NCBI GenBank assembly: GCA_003427395.1
Contig: BFEA01000147.1
Coordinates: 413,629 to 442,919, forward strand
Direction: 5' to 3'
Source: Chara braunii
Lineage: Eukaryota; Streptophyta; Charophyceae; Charales; Characeae
DNA length: 29,291 bases
The position numbers and the translations under genes were made by a program. Within the stretch, counting starts at the first letter, position 1. Each line of letters starts with the position of its first letter. A model generated the notes under the pieces. That model did no database searches and was not told the origin of the DNA. It saw only the letters and a list, made by a program, of their open reading frames with translations. Below, piece by piece: positions 1 through 8,975 of this stretch.

Positions 1-126
1 AGTTTTGCCTCAGGGTCATGTTGAAATTCCTTACCAACTTAACATTAAAAAAAAAAAGGTTTTTTTTTTTTTTTTTTTTTCCCGGCCTGGCCGGGCAAGT
101 GGTCCCGGGCTACTCTGGTAGCCCTC
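1..126 (+). repeat. Left inverted terminal arm
   Basis: The outer 38 bases match the right arm at most positions. A 20-nt T run (61-80) and a GC-rich box, CCCGGCCTGGCCGGGCAAGTG from 81, precede CTCTGGTAGCC. The inner A/T tract differs from the right arm in length and sequence. The arm may extend to the left of the window. Confidence 0.6.
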
Positions 127-183
127 CACAAGAGTAAGGCCTCACACATTGTTATGCTATTCTTCTACATGAATTGTGCTTCC

Positions 184-224
184 TTTTTTTTGTGGAGTTG
201 TAGATAAAGAACATGGCAACACAC
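184..224 (+). repeat. Dispersed GTGGAGTTGT repeat unit
   Basis: A T run, then TGTGGAGTTGTAGATA, AGAACATGGCAAC and ACACACA. Related units occur at 23101-23160, 23231-23275 and 23409-23452, each ending in CA-rich sequence. This is therefore an interspersed repeat with a CA-rich 3' end, not unique DNA. Confidence 0.5.
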
Positions 225-1028
225 ATTTTCGTCCGTATAACCTGTGCATTGCCTGGGTCATTTCATTGCTCTTACCTTTGCGGATGATTCATGGACCCTG
301 TGGTATAATGGCCGTAAGGTGGACTCCGGTTGGAAATATTACCTCGTACAATCTCCAAGTGGAAGAATCCATTCAGTCTGGCTGGTCAATCAGAAGCCGT
401 ACATGGATGTGCACTCGCAAGCTCTCCAACCCTCCGGAGAACAGTCCAGCCGGCCCTCCGCCCATCCCCTGAACATGGTCAGGGATTGCCCCTTGCCTGT
501 TGCATACTCGTGAAACACAGTCATAAGTATGGCGCAGATTCCCAGAACCGACCAGATAATACAGAGTTAATACAAATGCAAGCGGAAGACTTGAGATACC
601 TGGACTGACCCTGACCTGACTTGGACTGCAATCGAACACTCACAAACATTCATCAGGGTTGTGAAAGCCCTGGCCTTAGACGTAGACGAACAGGCCAAGG
701 TCTGAGATCATCCACCGACGAATGGAGGGAGGAGAGAGACGAAGGGAGGAGGAGAGGGAAGATGTCACCAACTCAATGTTTCCAAAGATAGTATCTTGAA
801 ATGTCAGAGGTAACAAAAATCCGAAATGTCGCGAATACAGTGTCTCACAATGTCTCAGATATCGATCTCACAATGTCAAGTACATCTCCAGAGGAAGATG
901 AAATCAGATCCCACCCGTAGTCCTCAACCTGTAGTCCCAATGTCGCTGTCCCAAATTTCATCAGAATTCGTAACCATCCTTCATACTCGTAGTAGCCCTG
1001 TAGGAGAACCCAGGAGTAGACTTAGACT

Positions 1029-1033
<5 letters not shown>
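225..1033. other. No gene recognised
   Basis: Short open frames on both strands lack recognisable motifs and overlap each other. The stretch from about 720 to 765 is purine-rich (GGAG/GAGA). It is treated as interior of the TIR-bounded element. Confidence 0.5.

Positions 1034-1066
<33 letters not shown>
1034..1066. repeat. (AG)n microsatellite
   Basis: An uninterrupted run of about 16 AG dinucleotides. Reading frames crossing it give repetitive Arg/Glu or Ser/Leu strings and are not genes. Confidence 0.95.
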
Positions 1067-1073
<7 letters not shown>

Positions 1074-1262
1074 TGGCGGAGGAGGAAGAGGGAGAGAAGG
1101 CGAGGCCTTCCTCCCTGATACCTGGCCCGGTAGCTATGGTGCTGCAGGTGGCTGGCACTGGGCTGCGGACTGGGTCGGTGGCTGGCGCTGTCCCTGCTGC
1201 GCTGGTTCCTCCTCGCCGCTGTCTTGCTCTCGCCTCACTGCTCGCGCTAACGCTGCTGCGCT

Positions 1263-1333
1263 GCGCTAATCTCACTAACGCTGCAATGCAGCGCTAATCT
1301 CACTAACACTGCAATGCTGCGCTAATCCTGAAG
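1263..1333. repeat. 28-bp tandem repeat, about 2.5 copies
   Basis: Units start at 1263, 1291 and 1319 with GCGCTAATC. The first two are 28 bp and differ at two positions; the third breaks off after GCGCTAATCCTG. Related GCGCTAA fragments lie just upstream. Confidence 0.85.
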
Positions 1334-1428
1334 ACTAACGTCTCACTACTCCTAACCTCCTACTGAGGCTGGTACCCAGCCTTTTGTAGTGCTGGGCCGG
1401 CCTCCAACCTGCTTGGTACCTACCGGCC

Positions 1429-1470
1429 TGGACCGTTGATCTGATCAACGGTCCAGTTTTAAAACTGGAC
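1429..1470. repeat. Two overlapping perfect palindromes
   Basis: TGGACCGTTGAT (1429-1440) and ATCAACGGTCCA (1444-1455) are perfect 12-bp arms around a 3-nt loop. GTCCAGTTTTAAAACTGGAC (1451-1470) is a perfect 20-bp palindrome sharing GTCCA with the first. The two foldbacks cannot both form on one strand. Confidence 0.9.
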
Positions 1471-1850
1471 TTGGCGCCTAAACGGGGCAGCCTCTGCACT
1501 GCGCCGCCGGTTGGTCCTATGCTGGACCGGTACCGGCCTTGTGGCCGTTGGCCTGGGCTTCTACCCCTGGCCTGCCTGAATCGCCGTGGTTCTGGCCTAT
1601 CTGGGCCTCATTTGAACCGTCGTCCCCTTAGGCCTACCCTGCCTATCTGGAACCGGGCCCTAACTGGGGCCCGTGTGGCTCAGAATGCCACGTTGCCTGT
1701 GTAGATCAGACGGATTCTGCTGTGGATAGTGAGGGGGCGCCTCCGGAGGACGGTGGCTGCACCATGCCATTGTGTCTGCACACAGGTACAGTTCCGTTCG
1801 CATGCACACTACACAGTCTCCACTCCAAACACTATGGAGGGATGGTCACT
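1471..1850. other. GC-rich stretch, no gene recognised
   Basis: Rich in GGCC and GGCCT words with no domain recognised in any frame. It resembles satellite-like or element-internal filler more than a coding exon. Confidence 0.4.
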
Positions 1851-1993
1851 GCCGACCTCTGCCACGAAACCTGCTACCTGTTTGTTGTCTTGCACTCATC
1901 CCCCTTCCCCGCTCCCTTATGCTTGCCGGACCCCTGCCACGCAAACTGCTACATGTTGTCTTGCACTGATCCCCCTCACCCTCCCCCTCCCCC
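1851..1993. repeat. Imperfect tandem duplication of about 74 bp
   Basis: Unit 1 (1851-1924) and unit 2 (from 1925) both read GCCGacC.CTGCCACG, then AACTGCTAC or AACCTGCTAC, then TTGTCTTGCACT.ATCCCCCT. Unit 2 ends in a C-rich run. Confidence 0.75.
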
Positions 1994-2099
1994 CCCCTTC
2001 CTTTATTACTTGCCCGATGTGCCGTTGTGGCCTCTTGACATTCCATGCTTCAATAACTGTAAACATCATCCTGCTTTCCTGCTGGCATATATAACAATT

Positions 2100-2130
2100 A
2101 GATTCTAATTCTATCAAAGAATTAGAATCT
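2100..2130. repeat. Perfect 13-bp stem hairpin
   Basis: AGATTCTAATTCT (2100-2112) and AGAATTAGAATCT (2118-2130) are perfect reverse complements around the loop ATCAA. Confidence 0.9.
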
Positions 2131-2146
2131 TATTCCATATACATAT

Positions 2147-2203
2147 AATTGAATACGCGAACCATTATTTCAAATAATTGTTCATAACACCATATATTCA
2201 ATT
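2147..2203. repeat. A/T-rich long foldback
   Basis: AATTGAATA (2147-2155) pairs with TATTCAATT (2195-2203). Further in, GAACCATTATTT pairs almost fully with AAATAATTGTTC. Together with the preceding hairpin it makes this interval cruciform-prone. Confidence 0.8.
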
Positions 2204-3389
2204 ACAGTATTTTTACTATGTTACTATTTTTTTTATTTTATTTTTTTTCTTCTCTCAACTTTTGTTTGTTTACCTTCCACTACCTACTCCTAAGACTATC
2301 TAGAGGGGACCCCTGCAAGCATAGTTTTCCTCTCTCTGTGAAGGGGAGATTTCATGTTGCCCCTTGCCCCTAATGGTTGGGGTATAGGGTTGGGGCCGCC
2401 AGTGGGGGTCTGGCTAACACAAAGACCGAGACCTGCCAGTAGCTGTGCCTCCCTTTCTCATCATCCCCCACCCTTCATCGAGTGATTGTAGTCTTTTATT
2501 AAGATACACCACTTCAGAGTTCATATCTATCTTTTCGAGAAGGATAATAATCAACTCCACAAATAAATGACAGAGATTAAAACTAAAAATCTATGTCATG
2601 GTTGAATAACTGTAAACATCATCCTGCTTTCCTGCTGGCATGTCAGCAACATGCCGTCTGTCGTAAGTGTTTCGAGGAAGCTGTCATGGAAAGCATGTGT
2701 CTCTCTTTTGCCTTGGGGTTTTAGGCCCTACTGATCCATTGCTTCACTTTTTTTGTTTTTGGCTGTTGGTTTATTTGGTGTGCACTCTATGGACTGGTGA
2801 CACGTCTGGCTTAAAAGGTGTGAGACATTTGTTATAATGACCCTAAGAAAAGTTTTAAAAATCCTCCTGAAAATGTGTATGGGTCTGTTAACCTCTTCTC
2901 TCTCTCTCTTGTTGACTAACCCCGATGCCATAACCGCCACATCCTATCCGTAAGGACCTCCTGTAACATTGGCATCCTCCAGTTGCGCCCGTAATCTAAT
3001 CGGATCTCCGACATCCTTGAGAGACTCGCAACAGATGCAGCGGTGTGAGGTGGAGAATAGACTCTCACATGAACCACCCACAGTGCGCCGTTGTGAAAGG
3101 TTATTGCTGCCAAGGTGAGCTGTTGCAGACCAGACAGAAGGAAGCATGAGTGTGTATTATTATATTATATCAATTTATATGTAATTCCTTGGATTTGCCG
3201 CCCGGGGAATAGGAACCAGACTGACGCTCCCCAGAATGAAAAGGAGTCAGGACCATAAGGACCTGTTCTTTTTTTTTTTTTTCTTTTTTCTTTTTTATGG
3301 TGTTGCAGACCAGATCTTGCAACAGTTAACCACCTTTACTTTGGACCAGATCCCATCATCACCTGCCCATAGAGAGAGGGAATATCAGC
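2204..3389. other. No gene recognised
   Basis: T-rich and mixed sequence. A 14-bp direct repeat TGTTGCAGACCAGA occurs at 3121-3134 and 3301-3314, and a T-rich tract lies at about 3269-3297. Short frames overlap on both strands and carry no recognised motif. Confidence 0.45.
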
Positions 3390-5960
3390 TGTGTGTTATG
3401 ATCCTGGCCAATTTTCGAAGTACACATTCATCAGATAGTATAATGTCGTCCAATTGCAGAAAGAAATGAATGAACTCGAGAGGAGAGAGAGGGTAAGAGG
3501 AAGAAGAAGAAGAAGAAGAAGAAAGAAAGAAGAAGATGATGATGTACACCAGCAAAGACAAAGGATAATGCTCTTCTTCTTCGCCAACCACTCTCCTCCT
3601 CCCTTACTCCTCTCTTATTCACACAAGAAATAATAGTACAGTGTTGAATGGCTGATTCAGAATCAATGTCCGAGTTCTTCTTCTACTGCAGGTATCACAT
3701 GAGGTCCACCATAGCCATGGCCGCTTCCCTTACTCTTCACTCTCATAGGCCGAGGCTATGGCGGACTACTCGGGCCTTGCCCTGATGCCCAAAGGACAAC
3801 GCAAAGCAGTTATGGCTGCTCTAGCTCAGGCCGCCATGCCTGACTCTGCGGCGAAGCTTCTTGGTGTAGCTCTACCCCAGCTGGAGGTCTCCCTGCTGCA
3901 GTGCCCACCAAGGTGATGACGATGGCTGCCACCATAGCCAGGTAAGTACCTCTGGCGCTCCCCCTTCCTCCTGCACTTCTTCCTCCTCCGTGTCCCTGCT
4001 TCTTCCCCAGCAGCGCTGCTCCAGCCAGTGCTCCAACCAGTGTGTCGCTAAACTTGCACACCGACAATGAGGCTGGGCTCTTCGCCCGGCCTGGAGATAG
4101 AGCGGCCTGCTTGCCTCTTGGGCAGTGACTTCCAGGCCGCTCGGCCTTCCCAGCAACCGGTACCTCCTCCCTTTCGGAGGGAAACATCATTGCAGCCTCT
4201 GATATTGCCCGTACAGGCCCTAAACTCAGACTGGTTGGGCTGGTACCCGCCTAGACCTAGCCTACAACTACTGGGCCTCTCAAAATGCCACTGTTGTCTT
4301 CTTTTGCTCGGCCTCCAGTACCCGCACATCTACCTCTTCAGGGTGCGGCACCGGCCTACCTGCTACTTGAGTGTTTTCCCCCCGCTGCAATCCTCAATGT
4401 CACGGCCACAGGTAAGTACCGCCCCTGAGGGCCAAAACGAACGAACAAGTGCCCTTGCGGGTCACACACACACTCAAGCCAACCAGCACTCAGACAGACA
4501 TGCAGACCAGCAAGCGTGCACACACACACAGACATGCAGAAATTAGTAGCAAGCAGGAAACTCAGCAAGGCATTCAGTCCATGAGCAAAACTCAGAAATC
4601 AACTGTGTGTCTCAGTCTGTGTTTGGTCGGGTCATCACATTTGTTACGATCGTGGCTAATCACGGAGTGCAAATTCACAAGGAAAGACAATGCCACCCAA
4701 TTGCCAAAAAAAAAATGAAAGCGCTTGCAAAGAGATGGAGACCAAAGAAGAAGAAAGAAAGAAGAAAGAAAGAAGAAAGAAAGAAGAAAGAAAGAAGAAG
4801 GAGAAGAAGATGTACACCAGCACCAGCAAGACCACTCTCCTCCTCCTCCTCCTCCTCCTCCTCCTGATCTCCACCAATCTTATTCTTCATCATCGAAAAA
4901 TAACAATAACAATGAATGGTTGAGCCAGAACCAATATCCAAAGTTCCCTGTTACGGCCAGCACAACAGGAGGTCCACCATAGCCATGGCCTCCCTCTTCT
5001 TCCACTTCGAACATGCCTAGGCTATGGCAGACTACTAGGGCCCTTGCCCTGACGTTCAAACGACAATGCAAAAGCAGCTATGTCCACTGCTCTTCAGGCC
5101 GCCATGCCTGACTCTGCCTTGAAGCCTTCTATACATGCTGCACTACCCCAACTGGGGCCTTCCAGATGGAGCGCCTAACAAGTGATGAAGATGTTGTCCA
5201 CCATAGCCAGGTAAGTGCCCCTCCACTCTCCTCCTTCACCCGTTTCTTCCTCCTCCTCAGGCTGGGCTGCTGCTCGCCATAGCCAGGCAGAGCACCCAGC
5301 TCTCCTTCTTCCTCCGCAGCAGTGCTGTGAGAACCAGCGCCCGCTCAAGCAGCATGATGATGCCCAAACTTGCGTACCGCAAATGAGGAGGAGCTACTCG
5401 CTCCTCCAGGAGATATAGAGGCCGACCAGCCTCACAGCTGGTGACTTCCATGCCGCGCGGCCTCAAAGCGACCGGTACCTCCTCCCTTTCAGAGGGAAAC
5501 ATCATTGCAGGCTCTGATGTCGTCTGCACAGGCCCTAGACTCCGGCTACTTGGAGTGGTACCCGCCTACCTAGGCGTTCTGCTTGCTCGGCCTCTAAACT
5601 TATTGTCTTCTTCTGCTAGGCCTACCACTGCTCGAGTGCTACCGATCCTTTTGCCTACCCGCTACTTGAGTGGCCGGCCCTAAGCTACGTGGGCATACTT
5701 GCCCCGCTACTTCAAGTGTTTTTCCCCGCTGCAATCCCACAGGTAAGTACCAGGCCCGAGGGTCTCACGAACACATGCGTACCCTGGCGGGTCGGTCAGA
5801 CATACACTCAAGCACTCAGGCATCTCGACAAACACACAGAAACCAGCAAACACGCCCGCACACGGACTTCGAAATCTCGGCAAACGCTGGAGTCTCAGCA
5901 GACACACAATCCAACAATCCAGCGGGAAAACTCAGAAATCAGCACAGTTCTCAGTCTGTG
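3390..5960. repeat. Diverged tandem duplication, about 1.25 kb per unit
   Basis: Unit 1 (about 3390-4640) and unit 2 (about 4641-5960) share the same ordered landmarks. These are an A/G-rich tract followed by GATGTACACCAGCA (3539/4808), AGGTCCACCATAGCCATGGCC (3701/4971), GCCGCCATGCCTGACTCTGC (3830/5100), GGTACCTCCTCCCTTTC (4160/5474), GGGAAACATCATTGCAG (4179/5492) and CACAGGTAAGTACC followed by GAGGG (4407/5740). No conserved long open frame survives in both. Several shared words end in GGTAAGT, which resembles a splice donor, but I see no supporting exons. Confidence 0.8.
4738..4866. repeat. A/G-rich and (CTC)n microsatellites
   Basis: GAAAGAA-type repeats run from about 4748 to 4805 and (CTC)n from about 4838 to 4866. 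They explain the poly-Lys/Glu and poly-Ser/Pro frames here, which are not genes. Confidence 0.9.
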
Positions 5961-6248
5961 GTTTTGCAGGTTGTTAAAGCTGTGGAAAGCTGGAAACCCC
6001 CAAGGGACTTGCCCTACCCTGCACTGTGATGGTCCATGTGAGATTTGGCTAGCATGTGATAGGAAGGCTTTGCGGCATGAGGGTAATCCAGGCATAGCCC
6101 ATGCAAGTCTTTGTTTTCATACGTAGGATGACGGTCAGCATTGTACTTGTTATGTAGAACACCCTGACACACTGGACATACTCTCCCGAAGGCGCAGCTC
6201 CCCGGCGATAAGAGATACAAAGCAATTTAGTATTTCAGCATATTGAAA
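5961..6248. other. Element interior, no gene recognised
   Basis: Unique-looking sequence between the second duplicated unit and the right terminal arm. No motif recognised on either strand. Confidence 0.4.
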
Positions 6249-6394
6249 CCTAGGCTACCAGAGTGGCCCGGGTTCACTTGCCCGGCCGGGCAAAAAAGGA
6301 ATAAAATTTTTAAAATTTTAAAATATTATTTTTTAATTAAAAAAATTATTTTAAATTTGGTAAGGAATTTCGATGTGACCCTGAGGCAAAAGTT
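6249..6394 (-). repeat. Right inverted terminal arm
   Basis: Reverse complement of the left arm: CCTAGGCTACCAGAG, GGCCCGGG, CACTTGCCCGGCCGGGC, an A/T-rich block and TGACCCTGAGGCAAAAGT. The A/T block is longer than in the left arm. Confidence 0.6.
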
Positions 6395-6493
6395 GTTCAG
6401 TTTATTTTTCTGCATAACGTAGTTTTTTTTTCGGATTTTTTGGAGGTTGTTTGTTTGTTTTTTTTTGCGGCTCGGACCTTCCCTGGTCCTTGC

Positions 6494-6551
6494 ACGGCCG
6501 GGCCGCCCGGGGGAAATAGGGTGACCCGGGCGGCCGGGCTGGTAGCCTAGG
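6494..6551 (+). repeat. Third copy of the terminal GC box
   Basis: CGGCCGGGCCGCCCGGG, then GACCCGGGCGGCC, then CTGGTAGCCTAGG, in the same orientation as the left arm at 81-126. It lies about 100 bp outside the right arm and suggests a second, related element starting here. Confidence 0.45.
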
Positions 6552-6814
6552 CATATTCTGTAAGGGTGGAGGTTGCTGGAAGGGAAGGGTAGCCTGCCTA
6601 CATGAATACAGGTTCAACCTAGTAGTTTTTTTTAAGCAAAGAGAAGAGACTGCTGGCTGGGGGGACTGGGTTCCCTTAGGAGTAGCAATGCAAAAAGGGT
6701 ACACTAACACTCAACCCAGGCTATCAGGTAAGCAAACGACTTAGGATGCGGAACTGCTCTGATTGTCAATTGTCCCTCGTTTATGGGTGGGTCCTGCAGC
6801 GTGAACAGATCATG

Positions 6815-6918
6815 GTCACATGTGCTGCTCCCCACCAATAGATGGAGCCCCCGAGAGCGCTAGTGGTGCCTGCTCGTATCAGCACCCCTCGCCCAAAAAA
6901 AAAAAAAAAAAAAAAAAA
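6815..6918 (+). mobile_element. Retroposon 3' end, plus strand, A-tailed
   Basis: GCTCCCCACCAATAGATGGAGCC is followed by GCTAGTGGTGCCTGCTCGTATCAGCAC and an A run (6896-6918). The same sequence on the minus strand precedes the A tails of the copies at 7242-7746, 8852-8975 and 17011-17360. It is therefore the 3' end of an A-tailed retroposon. The 5' limit is not clear. Confidence 0.6.
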
Positions 6919-6939
6919 CACCCTGACACGGTCCCCAAG

Positions 6940-7225
6940 GCTGTTATGGCACATGAGAATGCGGGCAGCTTGTGCTCAACTACACAAATGCGGCCAGCCT
7001 TGTACGTGAGAGGCAAAAGAAGAAATATAAGAGAAACCACGAGAAAAGAAATATAAGAGAAACCGCGAGAAAAGCGAAGGTCAAGGAAAGAGATGAAAGA
7101 ACTGCACAGGAGAAACCAAACAACGTTTTTTTTGTTTTTGTTTTGACTTTTATAATTACTTTTATTCCTTCCAACTTCCAATTCCAATGGATGATTGAAG
7201 GAAGCCACAAATATTCTAAGCCTGA
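6940..7225. repeat. Diverged copy A of a repeat also found at 8590-8850
   Basis: Both contain a GGC.AGCCTTGTACGT box, GAGAGGCA or GAGACATA, then a run of AAG/GAAA-rich sequence and CTGCACAGGAGAAACC or CTGTGCAAGGAAAC. Each is followed by a T-tract-led minus-strand retroposon end. Confidence 0.45.
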
Positions 7226-7762
7226 GAACAGTGAGAAGTCTTTTTTTTTCTTTTTTTTCTTTTTTTTTCTGTTTTTTTTTCAAACTCAGACCCCTATAGT
7301 GCTAGAGATGCTGATGGGAACAGACACCGCTAGCACCTGGGGACAGGCCCCATCTATTGGTGGGGAGCATCACCTGCTGGAAAGCGGGTCCAGCGTCCCT
7401 TTGAGGATGATACATGTGTAGTACATTAAAAAAAAAAGTAGAAGGATCCTGCCAGCATTGATTGCCCTGGACTCCAGGGGATTGACTGAGCAGGGGGGGA
7501 GCCTCTTCACCCTGATTCCGGCGCCAGATTCTTGCTGCTACAAACTGGCTCGCCCTTCCCTAATCCCCACAGTCCCATTCTTGCCAAAAAACCTCTGCCT
7601 GAACTGTCCTATTTCTGTGGTTGATCGCTCCACTCAGATGCGTAGCACCAACAGTCCTAATAACTGTCTGTATGACTAAACAAAATCTTTCCAAAGCAGC
7701 TGTACCTATTCTACCCCATACCATCGGATATCCACCAGTGACAGTTGAACAGTGAGAAGTCT
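7226..7762 (-). mobile_element. 5'-truncated retroposon with 16-bp target-site duplication
   Basis: GAACAGTGAGAAGTCT occurs at 7226-7241 and again at 7747-7762. The 505 bp between begin with T-rich tracts (the minus-strand A tail), then TCTATTGGTGGGGAGCATCACC, then CTGCCAGCATTGATTGCCC. These match, in the same order, the 3' end of the LINE at 17011-17360. I read this as a 5'-truncated insertion of the same LINE, or a SINE sharing its tail, made by target-primed reverse transcription. Confidence 0.8.
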
Positions 7763-7898
7763 ATGTTACAATTTGTACAACAACATTCAATCTGCAGGCA
7801 ACTTTTAACTCTGCAACTAACTGTTGCTCTCATCCTTAGCATGCTTCAGACCACAAAAAAAAAGGGTAAAGCAAGGAAAGAGAAGAACGAACGACGGG
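7763..7898. other. No gene recognised
   Basis: Short unique stretch leading into a long A run. Confidence 0.4.

Positions 7899-7983
<85 letters not shown>
7899..7983. repeat. 85-nt uninterrupted poly(A)
   Basis: Pure A from 7899 to 7983. It may be the tail of a plus-strand retroposon, but no matching body with a target-site duplication was found. Its length may be affected by assembly. Confidence 0.9.
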
Positions 7984-7985
<2 letters not shown>

Positions 7986-8094
7986 CCTGCACACAAACAG
8001 GGAGTGAACGATTGTGCTTCGCGTTGTCTGGTAATCTTATCGTTTGCTTGCCAAAGTGCACTCCTCCAATTGACTGGTATGTGTGGGAAGGTTG

Positions 8095-8147
8095 TTTCAA
8101 TTTTCGATCTACACATACAGGTGGAAAGGGGGTTGTCATGGTGCCAA
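8095..8147 (+). repeat. Dispersed TTTCAATTTTCGATCT repeat unit
   Basis: TTTCAATTTTCGATCTACACAT, GGTGGAAAGGGGGTTGT, ATGGTG, then CA-rich sequence. Related units lie at 8229-8285 and 22891-22941. All three lead into CA-rich sequence, though only a short one here. Confidence 0.65.
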
Positions 8148-8228
8148 TCAAACACGCACATATGCACTCCTTCGCTCATGGTTAGTGTGCTTCTGTGTGC
8201 TTCATTGTTTGCGATAAGCTAAAACTAT

Positions 8229-8284
8229 TCAAGTTTCGATCTACTCATCTGGGTGGAAAAGCGGCTGTTGTGGTGACGATTTAC

Positions 8285-8346
<62 letters not shown>
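8229..8346 (+). repeat. Dispersed repeat unit followed by (CA)n
   Basis: TTCAAGTTTCGATCTACTCATC, GGTGGAAAAGCGG and TGTGGTG lead directly into a CA microsatellite from about 8286 to 8346, with one CG interruption. Confidence 0.75.
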
Positions 8347-8589
8347 TGCACACACACAAACTGCTTCTGCAGTCCTGTCTGGTCTCTAGCGGTGGCCACT
8401 TACGATAGGCAACGCGTGCAGAGAAGTCAAAATCGGCGCACTTACGACTGGCTCCTGAACTCAAATTTCCCTGCGACACAAACGTAGACTGGTCTCTTGG
8501 GCCTTTCTGTAGTAGTTGGCTCCAGCGATAAGTATTGAGAACCCTGTAAAGTTTGTCTTTCCTCTGTTCTTCAAAAAAAGAAAAGAAAA

Positions 8590-8851
8590 AAAGAAGAGTC
8601 GTCCTTCCTCTGTTCTATTCCTTGTCCCTCCGCAATCAATGTGGCGAGCCTTGTACGTTAGAGACATACACGGTAAAAGGGGAGCCACAAGAAGAAACAG
8701 AAGGGGCACCCCAAAGGAAGCCATAGCAAAGAAAGCGAAGAAGGAACTGTGCAAGGAAACGGACAACATAAGAATATTATTCTTGTGCTTCGGTGCTTGT
8801 CGGAATCCGACTTGTTCAGTCCTATGCAGGGAACTCTGCCGCCGAGTATCT
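8590..8851. repeat. Diverged copy B of the 6940-7225 repeat
   Basis: Shares the GCGAGCCTTGTACGT box and the A/G-rich body with copy A. No coding function is recognised. Confidence 0.45.
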
Positions 8852-8975
8852 TTTTTTTCTTCTTTTTTTTTTTTTTCTTTTTTTTTTCTTTTTTTCTTTT
8901 TTTACAGGACTTAATGGCCCTGGCTCCATTTCTATTCTGGGGAGCATCAGTCCGGTTCTTTTTCCACCGGCAAGT
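8852..8975 (-). mobile_element. Diverged retroposon 3' end, minus strand
   Basis: A T tract (8852-8903, interrupted by C) is followed by GGCTCCATTTCTATTCTGGGGAGCATCA. This matches the GGCTCCATCTATTAGTGGGGAGCA box next to the LINE A tail at 17041. More diverged than the copy at 7242-7746, and no duplication was found. Confidence 0.45.

Larger units (their letters stand above)
2052..2641. repeat. 37-bp perfect direct repeats flanking a hairpin-rich segment
   Basis: The same 37 bases (starting AATAACTGTAAACATC, ending TTTCCTGCTGGCAT) occur at 2052-2088 and 2605-2641. The sequences outside do not continue the match, so this is not a plain tandem duplication of the 553-bp interval. The interior starts with strong A/T-rich inverted repeats. 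No open frame of note lies between. Confidence 0.85.
1..6394. mobile_element. Large non-autonomous TIR-bounded element
   Basis: The two ends are inverted copies of each other. The left begins AGTTTTGCCTCAGGGTCA, then CCTTACC, an A/T-rich stretch, a GC box CCCGGCC..GGGCAAGTG and CTCTGGTAGCC. The right, read on the minus strand from about 6394, gives ACTTTTGCCTCAGGGTCA, CCTTACC, an A/T-rich stretch, GCCCGGCCGGGCAAGTG and CTCTGGTAGCC. No transposase-like reading frame is visible inside, so I infer a non-autonomous DNA transposon. The interior holds a diverged tandem duplication of about 1.25 kb, several palindromes and microsatellites. The window starts at or inside the left end, so no target-site duplication can be checked. 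An alternative is two independent related insertions in opposite orientation. Confidence 0.5.

Noticed and set aside
3121-3314. 14-bp direct repeats TGTTGCAGACCAGA as a retroposon duplication
   Set aside because: The T tract lies on the wrong side for a target-primed insertion, so a simple local duplication is more likely.
5740-5765. Splice donors CAGGTAAGT in the duplicated block
   Set aside because: Good donor-like words, but no partner exons, acceptors or coding frames support a gene.
6158-6929. AACACCCTGACAC at both 6158-6170 and 6917-6929 as a target-site duplication of the plus-strand retroposon
   Set aside because: The interval would contain the right terminal arm of the 6.4-kb element, and two of the matching bases are part of the A tail. 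Possible but not supported.
7745-8222. Frames encoding long poly-Lys or poly-Phe
   Set aside because: They are translations of the 85-nt poly(A) tract and its flanks.
8284-8346. CRISPR-like array
   Set aside because: CA microsatellites and short tandem repeats show no spaced direct repeats with unique spacers.
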